40,751 bases of DNA, from positions 1 through 40,751 of the forward strand of contig CANGYO010000005.1 of assembly GCA_947458095.1 (NCBI GenBank), given 5' to 3'. The notes below the pieces were generated by a model. That model ran no database searches. It was not told where the DNA came from and saw nothing but the letters and a program-made list of their open reading frames with translations. Positions 33,174-40,751 of the stretch are shown here, one piece after another. The translations under genes were made by a program, and so were the position numbers. The stretch comes from Vampirovibrionales bacterium. GTDB lineage: Bacteria > Cyanobacteriota > Vampirovibrionia > Vampirovibrionales > JAJTHC01. How positions within the stretch are numbered: the first letter of the stretch is position 1; every line of letters starts with the position of its first letter.

Positions 33174-33737
33174 ATGAATATGATGTATCCATACAACGGA
33201 ACACGCTTAATGCCCGACTATCCAACAGGTTACACCCCTGATGCCACCACCGCTGCCGTGGTGCCAGGCTTAACCTACCAGCCACTACCTGGCTCCAATG
33301 GGATGCCTCGTGGCAACTTTGACTTAGGGCCTTATACGGATGGCTTCTTGATGACCAATCCGTACGGAGGCACGCAAGAGTTCTTTGACGGTGCGACCTT
33401 ATGGAACCGCAACGGCACCAGCGATGAGGTGAAAAAACTCATTAACGGAAGTGACTTTGGTATTACCCAACTGTCGCAATGGACGCAGTGGCAACAAGGC
33501 TTAACGCCTTACCCGCCTAACTTCAGCTTCCCCGCTCAATATCCAGCCTTTGCGGGTACGCCAGCGAATCCGTATGGTTCAGGGGCTGAACTCGGTTTGG
33601 CAGGGTTGCCGTATGCAGCGGGTTATGGCAGAGCCTACCCCGGTGCGATGAATAATGTGGTTCCCTTTAATCGAGGGGGCGTTCCTCCGCAACAGGGGCA
33701 ACCACAACAGCAACGACCTGCTCCTGTGCGTACCTAG
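33174..33737 (+). CDS. Pro/Gly/Tyr/Asn-rich low-complexity protein
   Basis: The product has 187 residues with no signal peptide. It is rich in Pro, Gly, Tyr, Asn and Gln (MNMMYPYNGTRLMPDYPTGY, YPPNFSFPAQYPAFAGTPAN, VPPQQGQPQQQRPAP at the end). It is likely disordered with aromatic stickers. A central block (TDGFLMTNPYGGTQEFFDGA) is the only part that could fold. It has AGGA upstream and a strong hairpin after the stop. No family recognised. Composition of this type is seen in surface, adhesive or condensate-forming proteins, but nothing here decides. Confidence 0.65.
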   Translation: MNMMYPYNGTRLMPDYPTGYTPDATTAAVVPGLTYQPLPGSNGMPRGNFDLGPYTDGFLMTNPYGGTQEFFDGATLWNRNGTSDEVKKLINGSDFGITQLSQWTQWQQGLTPYPPNFSFPAQYPAFAGTPANPYGSGAELGLAGLPYAAGYGRAYPGAMNNVVPFNRGGVPPQQGQPQQQRPAPVRT

Positions 33738-33762
33738 TCTAAAAAGACGTTTCTGTAACAGT

Positions 33763-33796
33763 CAGTCCCCTCGCCTAATTTTAGACGAGGGGACTG
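33763..33796 (+). terminator. Strong hairpin after the low-complexity protein gene
   Basis: CAGTCCCCTCG (33763-33773) pairs perfectly with CGAGGGGACTG (33786-33796). The T-run comes only at 33811-33815, so termination may depend on the next hairpin. Confidence 0.6.
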
Positions 33797-33834
33797 TACT
33801 TGGTTAGGGCTTTTTGGTAGCCAAGCGTCGCTCA

Positions 33835-33868
33835 AACATAAAAAGCTTGACGCTTTTTTATGTTTTGT
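33835..33868 (+). terminator. A/T-rich hairpin with T-run
   Basis: ACATAAAAAGC pairs with GCTTTTTTATGT around TTGAC, followed by TTTTGTGT. It is placed between the hairpin above and the start of the next gene. Confidence 0.6.
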
Positions 33869-33927
33869 GTAACTTAAGTATAGTTTTGTGATTCTTTACT
33901 GTGGCTTTAATAAATAGGTGGTTTCTA

Positions 33928-34917
33928 ATGAACCTTTCCCCCCTTCCGATGCGTCCGTTTATTTCCACTTATCACACGAAGGCGTCTGTTCCTCAAACCT
34001 TGTAGCAACGACAAGGGGGAACTTTTGTGCATCCCGAAACAGGCAAAGCTTTTATACATCAAGAAGATGCTTATCCTCATGTGGTAGCTTTTTTTAGAGC
34101 TCATTTAGACCAGTATCTAAAGGCTTTTGTGCAGGCAGGGCATCGTTTACCCACTGGGCAAGAGAGGGATATTTTATTATATTCTTGGGAAATGTATTAT
34201 CACGGAAAAATGAATCTTTTGGCGTCTCATGATGGGAATGTTAATATAAGTGCTTCACCACAGGAATTGTTATTATATGAGAAAATCGTCAATACTGAAC
34301 AATTAAAAGATCTTATAAAAGAGTCCCCAAACCTTTATACAGATTTTCTAAAAAGAAGGGTGACTGATAAAAACGCCCCACCAAAGATTCCAGTTATTAG
34401 GACTCCACCAGACTATGCTAGGGATTCTCATATCGATAATGAAGATCTTGTCCAGTGGGATACAATTTGGGTATCTTCAGAAGGTATTCGCCCCGTTGAC
34501 AGGGGTAGTTTTACTAATTTTGCGACGCAATTTAGTAAAGTAGTCTTCGAACGTATGCCACGTGAGTCTAGAAAAACCTTGGAATTTTGTGAACTTTTTT
34601 TATTGAAAGCTAATGCACCTCACAAAGCTTATTTTAGAAGAATATCTGCCCTTGAAGTAATTGACGCACCTTTAATGGGAGCATGGAGGCTCCCTGAAAA
34701 TAGAGCTAAAGTCGTGCATGTCCCCATTGAGAAAGATGGAAAAACAACAGAACATAGACGAAATATTTCTAATTTTATTGTTGAAGCTTTAGATGAGGCT
34801 CAATCTTACCAAAACAATCTTAAGCCGACTCAACAAACAATCAATGGTAAGCAAGCCTCTACTTCAGCCTCCCCTACACTGGCAGATCTGCAACAAAAGT
34901 TTAGTAGAAGATCCTAA
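33928..34917 (+). pseudogene. Unrecognised protein with an in-frame TAG after 25 codons
   Basis: ATG 33928 follows AGGTGG by six bases and reads MNLSPLPMRPFISTYHTKAS, VPQTL, then TAG at 34003-34005. The same frame continues QRQGGTFVHPETGKAF for about 300 more residues to 34917. Alternatively translation starts at GTG 34027, which has AAGGGGGA seven bases upstream; that would give 296 residues. The protein is soluble and helical with no known motif. AGA/AGG/TTA-rich codons differ from the neighbours. The short N-terminal open frame plus the QRQG continuation parallels the broken gene at 7162. It may be a nonsense mutant, a readthrough gene, or a leader peptide followed by a reinitiating gene. 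Confidence 0.6.
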
Positions 34918-34919
34918 CC

Positions 34920-35243
34920 CTACATCGGACGTTTCAACATAGCCCCTTTGTAAGGCAAAAACGGGCTTTGGTAGCCAATGTTGTCAGGGGGTAAATCCAC
35001 CTGCGGAATGCGGTTGAGCTTGTCAAACGGCTCCTGCGGATTCAGCACCCACGCTCGGACCCGAGAAGCCAAGGCGTCTGCTGAAAGGGGGTAATGGGTT
35101 GGGTAAAAGGTTACCCCGACCTCTTGCTTTTCATCGTCTTCAGAAGGTTTACCTCCCTTTAAGCTCAAATCAGGCGGAGACGGCAAACCCGACAAGTCAT
35201 CGGGTGTGGAAGGGGCGGGTTGATTGTTTTTTTCAGACATCAT
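34920..35243 (-). CDS. Small Pro-rich protein of unknown function
   Basis: The product has 107 residues (or 106 from the second ATG at 35240). The first half is disordered and rich in Pro, Ser, Asp and Lys (NQPAPSTPDDLSGLPSPPDL). The second half has a compact Tyr/Pro/Leu region (VGVTFYPTHYPLSADALASR, GYQSPFLPYKGAMLK). Its ribosome binding site AAGG overlaps the stop codon of the upstream 938-residue gene, six bases away, so the two are translated from one message and may act together. Confidence 0.65.
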   Translation of the reverse strand: MMSEKNNQPAPSTPDDLSGLPSPPDLSLKGGKPSEDDEKQEVGVTFYPTHYPLSADALASRVRAWVLNPQEPFDKLNRIPQVDLPPDNIGYQSPFLPYKGAMLKRPM

Positions 35244-35249
35244 AACGCC

Positions 35250-38066
35250 TTAACCCGCCTTTGGTGTGGCTTGTGGATTCTGCATCAACGCATACATGAG
35301 TGCTGCTTCCTGAGGCGTCAATTGCTTAGGTAACGCCGTCTGCTTAGGTAACGCCGTCGAACTTGCCCCCGTCGCAGTCGGTTGCGACAAGGCATACAGC
35401 AATGCTGCTTCTTGAGGCGTCAATTGCTTCGGTACGCTTGTGGCTTGAGAAGCCGTCGGGTTTTTCGCCTGTTGAGACAAGGCGTATAACAACGCCGCTT
35501 CCTTGGGGTCAATGTCTCGTACTTTTTTGGTACCCGCCAAGCGATACGCTTCTTCAATTTGAGCAGGCGTCAAGGTGATTTTCTCCTTCTTGGACGCTTC
35601 AGGATATTTGGCAATTAAGGCAATGTCTTCTTTTTTAATATCGCCAAACTCACGATCTTTAATCTTACGAAGCGCCGTCATGGCTTTTTCACGCTCTTCA
35701 TATTCGACCAAATACGTCGGTTTGCCGACGGTTTTGTCTTGCAGATCTTCAGCCCCTTTACGAAGTTTATTCTGAACAAAAAGAAGGTTGCCCAGCGTAA
35801 TAATCGCCCCTGCTCCTGTCAACCAGTGAAAGGTACTAAAGATAAGACTGCCGACACCTGCCATTAAAGCCCCACTGTTTGAAGTGGTAATTCCTGCGAT
35901 TAAGGCAATGGGGGCGGCAATTTTCGCAAACGAACGTGTACTCGTTAAGTAATGCCCACCCATAATCTTGCCTAAAACGTTACCACGGTTTAAGAACATG
36001 AGCAATTGATGCGCCCCCACCATCGGCAACGCAATGCCTATAGCGGATCTAAAACCTGCTTTGATTTGCTCACCTAAGACAAAGGGCTTTTCTGTGGAAT
36101 CTTTGGCTCCAGCGGTTTGAGCCGTTAGGGTTGTTTTAGCATCTTTACCTTGAGCCGTCGCTTGAGCCTTGACGGGAACGGTGGCTTGCGATGCGGGTGT
36201 CGCCTTGACTTTAGATGGCTTGCCTGCTGCCATAAATGCCGCCCAGCCTGTACTAAAAGCCGTCACAGCCCCTAAGAAGAATCCTAGGTATTTGAAATTG
36301 CCTAAGCTTTTCAAAGTACTAACGAGCGGATTTTTGACGCCTTTTCTAATATCAGACATCGCCATCGCCTTGTTTTTCAGCACTTCTTCAGGCGTTTCAT
36401 GCAAGGCGAACTTGGCGAGATCAATCACCCCACGCCATACAGAAGCCACACCACGCCCCAAACCACTCACGCCCCACGCATCAGAAAGTTCTTTCTGGTG
36501 ATGAATGAACTGCTCATGTTCAGAGATATTCTGCATCAAACGTTGCACCGAACGAGGCAAGACATCATGCAGTTTTTTAAAGGATTTCAAACTTTTTTGA
36601 GCATGGTTGCTAAAATCGCCGTTGAGCTTAAAGAAGTCATCCACCGTCATGGTCTTCTTCAACGGATCCAACGCTTCCATGTGTTTGGCAACCGCTTCTT
36701 TGCCTAACAAACCTTCCCAATGGGCTTGTTTGCTTTTGATTTCTTGCAAGGCTTTGCTTCTCAATTCCACCAAATCCGCTTCAGACGTCGACATTTTAGA
36801 AAAATGGCGACTAAACGGCAGAATCAAGTTTTTGTCGCCCACCATTTTCAAGCGTGAAATGGACGCTTGCATATCCTTCACTTGAAGAAGCTGGGGATTA
36901 TGTTCTAGGGCTTTAATCTCTTCTGCCGTCATGGCTTTAGCCGTGGCGATATTCACATGTTCAGGATCCCAAAAGGCACGTTTGCCGTTTTTGTAAAGCA
37001 TGCCGTGCATCTGTTCCAAATACGCACGCTTGACACTCGGGGGGTTGACTTCGTTTACATAGGCAATGACCGCTTTTTGCAGTTGCTTGACGGCGTCTGA
37101 ATCACCAGAGGCTCCTTCTAAAATGATCTTCATTTGTTGCGGACGTTCTTTGATAAAGTCGTCAAACTGCGTATGATAAAGAGGCGTCTTATTCCCTTGA
37201 AATAAACCCAAGCCTTCCAACTTACGGAAGTTTTCCAAGGCGTCAGGCGAGCCAGATGCTTGAGCTTTCGCCAACGCTTCATCAAAGACGGCTTTAAAGT
37301 AGTGATGCAGATTTTTGTCTAACGCCTTTTTGCCTTTGCCTTCGCTTAAGAAGGCTTTGGCATCCACTTCAAAAAACGGATTCATTAAAGAATTGCTGAC
37401 ATGTTTTTGCTGTTCAGGCGTCAATAATTGGTCAAAACGTTCGTAATAATCGTGATGCGTGGTCGCTTCTTTCAGATTTTTGTGCAAGTCGTTATATTGA
37501 GCAATATACCGTTCCACCAAGGAATCAGGCGCGAGATTCACGCCTTTTTTAAGCTTATTCGCCGTGGCATTGACAGCGTGTTCATGATTTTCAAGCCAAT
37601 AACGGTTGTACTCTTCAGCAGGTAGGTCGCCTAGGTAAGCCCGCATCCATGTGGGCAAGTTTTTCAGACTGCCTTGTTCAGGCGTCCAACCGTCTATGGT
37701 TCTGGCGAAACGTCGGACAGGGCTATTGTGAGCAGCATCTTTATTCAGTGGGTTAATGGTGCCTAAGGTGGGATCCAAGCCTGCCAAGCGATTGCCGATA
37801 TTCGTAAACGCCATAAGGGAAACGAGTCCCAGTCCAACGGCGGCTCCTTTTTCGGGGTAAGACAGGCGTTCGGATGATTGTTCATCCATAAATTGCATGG
37901 TCAATGCAAAGTCAAAGAACTTCTTGGCAATCGAATCGCTTTGTTCTTTCACATTTTCAAGCTGTTGTTCCACTTGGGCTTGTGCCACATTTTGCACAGC
38001 TTGCAAGTGATTTGGATTTATCGGAAAGTTCGGACTGCTTGATGAACTGGTGTTGATCGTTCCCAT
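35250..38066 (-). CDS. Large membrane-associated protein with C-terminal EAALLYAL repeats
   Basis: The product has 938 residues. No family recognised. A Ser/Asn-rich N-terminus is followed by a coiled coil (about 25-60), a hydrophobic segment (about 70-90), and some 480 residues of charged helices. Membrane segments then lie at about 592-613 (FLGAVTAFSTGWAAFMAAG) and about 710-770 (IAAPIALIAGITTS, GALMAGVGSLIFSTF, GAGAIITLGNLLFV). The tail holds three spaced copies of a unit with core P-(K/Q)-EAAL-(L/M)-YAL at about 853, 883 and 917, separated by Thr/Ala/Pro/Lys linkers. There is no signal peptide. AAAGG lies eight bases before the ATG. It is co-transcribed with the small gene at 34920. Confidence 0.75.
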   Translation of the reverse strand: MGTINTSSSSSPNFPINPNHLQAVQNVAQAQVEQQLENVKEQSDSIAKKFFDFALTMQFMDEQSSERLSYPEKGAAVGLGLVSLMAFTNIGNRLAGLDPTLGTINPLNKDAAHNSPVRRFARTIDGWTPEQGSLKNLPTWMRAYLGDLPAEEYNRYWLENHEHAVNATANKLKKGVNLAPDSLVERYIAQYNDLHKNLKEATTHHDYYERFDQLLTPEQQKHVSNSLMNPFFEVDAKAFLSEGKGKKALDKNLHHYFKAVFDEALAKAQASGSPDALENFRKLEGLGLFQGNKTPLYHTQFDDFIKERPQQMKIILEGASGDSDAVKQLQKAVIAYVNEVNPPSVKRAYLEQMHGMLYKNGKRAFWDPEHVNIATAKAMTAEEIKALEHNPQLLQVKDMQASISRLKMVGDKNLILPFSRHFSKMSTSEADLVELRSKALQEIKSKQAHWEGLLGKEAVAKHMEALDPLKKTMTVDDFFKLNGDFSNHAQKSLKSFKKLHDVLPRSVQRLMQNISEHEQFIHHQKELSDAWGVSGLGRGVASVWRGVIDLAKFALHETPEEVLKNKAMAMSDIRKGVKNPLVSTLKSLGNFKYLGFFLGAVTAFSTGWAAFMAAGKPSKVKATPASQATVPVKAQATAQGKDAKTTLTAQTAGAKDSTEKPFVLGEQIKAGFRSAIGIALPMVGAHQLLMFLNRGNVLGKIMGGHYLTSTRSFAKIAAPIALIAGITTSNSGALMAGVGSLIFSTFHWLTGAGAIITLGNLLFVQNKLRKGAEDLQDKTVGKPTYLVEYEEREKAMTALRKIKDREFGDIKKEDIALIAKYPEASKKEKITLTPAQIEEAYRLAGTKKVRDIDPKEAALLYALSQQAKNPTASQATSVPKQLTPQEAALLYALSQPTATGASSTALPKQTALPKQLTPQEAALMYALMQNPQATPKAG

Positions 38067-38219
38067 AAGAAAAACCTTTATGCGTTAGCATGCCCCCTTA
38101 GCGAAAGGTGCGTTGTGGAGCTATATATAAGCATTAACACAAATTCTACTCTACTTGTTGCTAGTGCCGTAACATATTTCTCAAGGTGGGGATATAAGGG
38201 TATGAATCGTTTTATCAAG

Positions 38220-38636
38220 CTAAGGCAACAAACCTAGCGAAGAGCCAGCATACGAATAAGGATTCACCACCCGATCAGGACGCAAGTGACGGGCTTCGTT
38301 TAAGTACACATGCTTGAGTTGGGCTTGCGTTTTCGTGCTGTAAAAGTGAATCATCACACGCACGGCTTTTGGAGGTTGCCCTTCAATGTCAGGTTCTACG
38401 GCGGAAAACAGGGCAACATCCTGCCACGGCAAGGCTCGTCGAGCCACTTTTGCAGGGCTGGCACTGTGCAAGTCAGGCGTCAAGCTAAATAGGACGCTGA
38501 CAATATCGCTGGGCTTGATGTGATTTTGAGACACCATCGCTTCCAGCAGACGGCTTACTTCAATATCCATGGCTTCGGCGGTGTCTTCAGGCAAGGTCGT
38601 TGCCCCTCGTAAGGCGTGGAGTCGTGATTCAGGCAT
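38220..38636 (-). CDS. aroH: Chorismate mutase, AroH type
   Basis: The enzyme rearranges chorismate to prephenate for Phe and Tyr synthesis. The 138-residue product matches the Bacillus-type trimeric fold: ALRGATTLPEDTAEAM with the active-site Arg, DIVSVLFSLTPDLHSASPAK, VRVMIHFYST and the C-terminal HVYLNEARHLRPD. AAGGA lies nine bases upstream. It is transcribed alone, away from the response regulator. The tail after LRPD is about ten residues longer than usual. Confidence 0.93.
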   Translation of the reverse strand: MPESRLHALRGATTLPEDTAEAMDIEVSRLLEAMVSQNHIKPSDIVSVLFSLTPDLHSASPAKVARRALPWQDVALFSAVEPDIEGQPPKAVRVMIHFYSTKTQAQLKHVYLNEARHLRPDRVVNPYSYAGSSLGLLP

Positions 38637-38701
38637 GGATGGACATCCTTAGGTTTCATAATTTCTATCATTAGTCTATAATAAACATACGGCAATGGTA
38701 T

Positions 38702-38841
38702 AGTCATCTTTAGTTTTTCTGTAAAGGTGGCTAGACGAGGAGCCTAGATTATTTTGTGAGGGCGTGTAGTGAGACCTACATAACGGAACAAAATAATCGT
38801 AGCGACAAAGTATAGACCCTGTACAGGAAATTCTAAAGATG
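38702..38841 (+). repeat. Dispersed hairpin element, full copy forming the response-regulator leader
   Basis: Terminal repeats CATCTTTAGTTTTTCTGTA (38705-38723) and TACAGGAAATTCTAAAGATG (38822-38841) are imperfect inverted copies. Inside are GGCT-AGACGAGG-AGCC, TTATTTTGTGAGGG, GTGTAG-TGAGAC-CTACAT, GAACAAAATAA and CGTAGCGACAAAG. The right terminal repeat contains AGGAA and the ATG of the next gene. Confidence 0.8.
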
Positions 38842-39609
38842 GCAAGCCCGATTCGCTTATTGATTGTGGATGACGACCCCGATATTCTGTCGCTCATGCA
38901 AATGGACTTTGAACTCATGGGCTTTGAAGTCCATACCGCCAAAAACGGCATGGATGCCCTCAAGTTTCTGCAAGGCACGACCGCCCTAGACATCGCCTTA
39001 GTCGATGTGATGATGCCCAAACTCGACGGATACGCCTTATGCAAGCATGTGCGAGAACTCCCGCATCGGGAAAGCTTGCCGATTATTCTGCTCACCGCCA
39101 AAAGCCAGTTGGAAGACAAGGTCAAGGGCTTTCACGCTGGGGCCGACGATTACTTGGTGAAACCTTTTGAACTACAAGAACTCATGGTGCGAATGCGCGC
39201 CTTATTTCGTCGTTCAGGCAAGTTGGCGGATTTACAAGGCAAAACCCCCGTAAGCCCCACCCAAAGCACTGAAGCCACCGAAGCCACCGTCCAAGAACGC
39301 TTGGCCATTGGCGATTTACGACTCTTGCCCAAATCGCTTGAAGTGTTTTGCCATGGGCAGATGATTCGCTTGACCCCCACCGAATTTGAGATTCTCTATT
39401 GCTTGGTGCAACACGCCAATGAAGCGGTTTCTCTTTCAACGCTATTACAAGAAGTCTGGGGCTACGACGCGAGCGACGATGTTCGCACCGTGCGTGTGCA
39501 TGTTGGGGGCTTGCGTCAAAAAGTCGAGCTGGACGCCAAGCAACCCACTCTCATTCAAACCGTCAACAACGTGGGCTACCGCTTAAACATCGAAGAAAGT
39601 CAGGACTAA
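38839..39609 (+). CDS. OmpR/PhoB-family response regulator
   Basis: The product has 256 residues. The receiver domain (about 5-118) has the acidic pair in IVDDDPD, the phosphorylated Asp in LVDVMMPKLDG (about residue 56), a Thr in LLTAKS and Lys in LVKPFE. A linker of about 40 residues rich in Thr and Pro leads to a winged-helix DNA-binding domain (LTPTEFEILYCLVQHANEAV, VRTVRVHVGGLRQKVE, TVNNVGYRLN). The sensor gene starts one base after its stop. The start codon lies inside the end of a dispersed element, whose AGGAA serves as ribosome binding site, so expression signals come from the repeat. Confidence 0.95.
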   Translation: MASPIRLLIVDDDPDILSLMQMDFELMGFEVHTAKNGMDALKFLQGTTALDIALVDVMMPKLDGYALCKHVRELPHRESLPIILLTAKSQLEDKVKGFHAGADDYLVKPFELQELMVRMRALFRRSGKLADLQGKTPVSPTQSTEATEATVQERLAIGDLRLLPKSLEVFCHGQMIRLTPTEFEILYCLVQHANEAVSLSTLLQEVWGYDASDDVRTVRVHVGGLRQKVELDAKQPTLIQTVNNVGYRLNIEESQD

Positions 39610-40751
39610 ATGGTACTTGCTTTTTTTAAATCAAAGCCATGGGGCTTGCGTCGTAAAACGACGGGTTTTCGCTTTTATCAGCAGATTATTATTTTGGTGT
39701 TGTTGATTGTCACCATTCCGTTGGGGGGCTTAAGTGTTTGGCTTTACGATATTAACGACAGTGCCTTACGCAAGCAAATCGCCGCAACCGAAGAAGACGT
39801 CTTGCGTTCCACCCTAAAAAGTGCTTGGCAAGAAGTCGCCTTTCAGCAAACGCAATCTCAAACCCTTTTGCGTCTTTTTCAAGAAAGACGCTTCAATCCC
39901 AAACGCTTAAATCAACAGGAGTTAGCTCATTTTTTGAATTTTGAAGACGACCTAGTGTTTGTAGGCGTATGCAACGCCCAAAGCAATGAGCTTTTACAAT
40001 GGGCAAGTAAAGTTCCGCCTAATCAGTGGCAACGCAAGGGTATCAATAAGTGGGCTTGTGGTATTTTAGGCAGTGAACTTGTTGGAAAAGAACAATACGA
40101 ACTCTTGCCTGCTTGGCAAAGTCAAGGGATAGAACCTACGTGGTTGCAAAGCCGTTTGCCTTTAAACAGTCGCTTTAGCTTGGTTCAAGTCCGTAAGGTG
40201 AACACCCTACATAGCGTTTTTGACGACCTTTTGCATTTGCAAAAAGCAGGGGTGTGGCTGGCCTTGCCATATCCTACAGAAAATCGTTCATCCGTTTTGC
40301 ATTTAAAGGAAAACAAAGAAGGAGCCATCTTTTTTGAAGTCCAAAATCCTCCACAGGCGGTTTTGGATGCCCTTTTTTCAGAACGTATTCATTCGTTAAG
40401 CAAGTCAAGTCAAGTGGTCGAAAAAAATATTTCTAAAGACGCATCCGTGGCAAACGACTTAAGCTGGAAGGGTGTTCGGCATGAGGGAAAAGATTATATT
40501 CTCGCCGAACTCAAACCCCTCAGTACTTGGTTGATTGTTTCGCCGGATTGGCATCAGAACCGCCATTTTCTTAAGCAAGCCCGGCTTAAAATTTTTGGGC
40601 TTATTGGCGGTAGTTTGTTGATTAGCATCTTGATTGGCTTGGGCTATGTGCTGGGCATCGTGCGGAACTTTCGCCAGTTGATTAAGGGCATTAAAGCCAT
40701 GGGTGAAGGCAATTACGGTCGGCAAATACGCTTGATCATCAATTGGGTAAC
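39610..40751 (+). CDS. Membrane sensor, probably a histidine kinase (3' end beyond window)
   Basis: The frame is open for 380 codons to the window edge. A first membrane helix (about 22-46, QIIILVLLIVTIPLGGLSVWL) and a second one (about 325-348, KIFGLIGGSLLISILIGLGY) enclose a large extracytoplasmic domain of about 275 residues without a recognised fold. A HAMP-like segment begins after the second helix (FRQLIKGIKAMGEGNYGRQI). The kinase core would follow outside the window. Pairing with the response regulator is inferred from adjacency: the start codon follows the regulator stop directly, with AGGA five bases upstream. Confidence 0.85.
   Translation, partial: MVLAFFKSKPWGLRRKTTGFRFYQQIIILVLLIVTIPLGGLSVWLYDINDSALRKQIAATEEDVLRSTLKSAWQEVAFQQTQSQTLLRLFQERRFNPKRLNQQELAHFLNFEDDLVFVGVCNAQSNELLQWASKVPPNQWQRKGINKWACGILGSELVGKEQYELLPAWQSQGIEPTWLQSRLPLNSRFSLVQVRKVNTLHSVFDDLLHLQKAGVWLALPYPTENRSSVLHLKENKEGAIFFEVQNPPQAVLDALFSERIHSLSKSSQVVEKNISKDASVANDLSWKGVRHEGKDYILAELKPLSTWLIVSPDWHQNRHFLKQARLKIFGLIGGSLLISILIGLGYVLGIVRNFRQLIKGIKAMGEGNYGRQIRLIINWV

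Noticed and set aside
1-40751. CRISPR arrays, tRNA and rRNA genes
   Set aside because: No regularly spaced short repeats with unique spacers were seen, and no GTTCGAATC-type T-arms within a cloverleaf or rRNA sequence were found by reading.

Overview
The window looks like chromosomal sequence from a Gram-negative (diderm) bacterium of moderate GC. Lipid A synthesis (lpxA) and an LptC-like protein imply an outer membrane. The primary-type sigma factor has the short cyanobacterial style of region 1.2/2. Together with the AroH-type chorismate mutase and several unrecognised lineage-specific proteins, this would fit a non-photosynthetic relative of Cyanobacteria (Vampirovibrionia/Melainabacteria). 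That placement is an inference and only moderately secure. No rRNA, tRNA, CRISPR array, prophage or transposase gene is visible.

Layout. 1-8.3 kb: uvrC; a tandem pair of paralogous proteins of unknown function; three small exported proteins (His-rich, Gln-rich, OB-fold-like), the first two each followed by a clear terminator; an amidohydrolase; then two genes with broken reading frames. 8.3-12.2 kb (minus strand): HU, a stand-alone GlmU acetyltransferase domain overlapping lpxA, a repeat-filled gap, and pyrimidine-nucleoside phosphorylase. 12.4-15.9 kb: a five-gene minus-strand operon, YbjQ - membrane YbjQ - M48 protease - Cys-rich membrane protein - LemA, which looks like one membrane-associated system. 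16-24 kb: LptC-like, hisF, rmuC, a higBA toxin-antitoxin module whose toxin has a nonsense codon, an Orn/Lys/Arg decarboxylase, a polytopic membrane protein, def and a GcvR-like ACT protein. 24-30 kb: a DinG-family helicase, alpha/beta hydrolase, a small XRE regulator, the sigma factor and a GNAT protein, separated by inverted copies of a 225-275 bp repeat. 30-38 kb: a block of unrecognised, probably lineage-specific proteins, including a 938-residue membrane protein with C-terminal repeats. 38-40.7 kb: aroH, then a response regulator with its sensor kinase, which runs off the end.

Most notable are the non-coding and reading-frame signals. (1) A dispersed element of about 140-150 bp with imperfect terminal inverted repeats and internal hairpins occurs near 10.6, 12.3 and 38.7 kb. 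Its stems change in a compensatory way between copies, and at 38.7 kb its right end supplies the ribosome binding site and start codon of the response regulator. (2) Two otherwise unlike genes (7162 and 33928) share a short N-terminal pattern and a QRQG motif. Both are interrupted immediately before that motif, one by a CCCAA pentanucleotide tract whose length would switch the frame, the other by an in-frame TAG. (3) higB carries TGA at a position usually occupied by Trp. (4) A GNAT gene carries an extra T in a T run. (5) higBA lies between direct repeats of about 105 bp. Sequencing error cannot be excluded for the indels.
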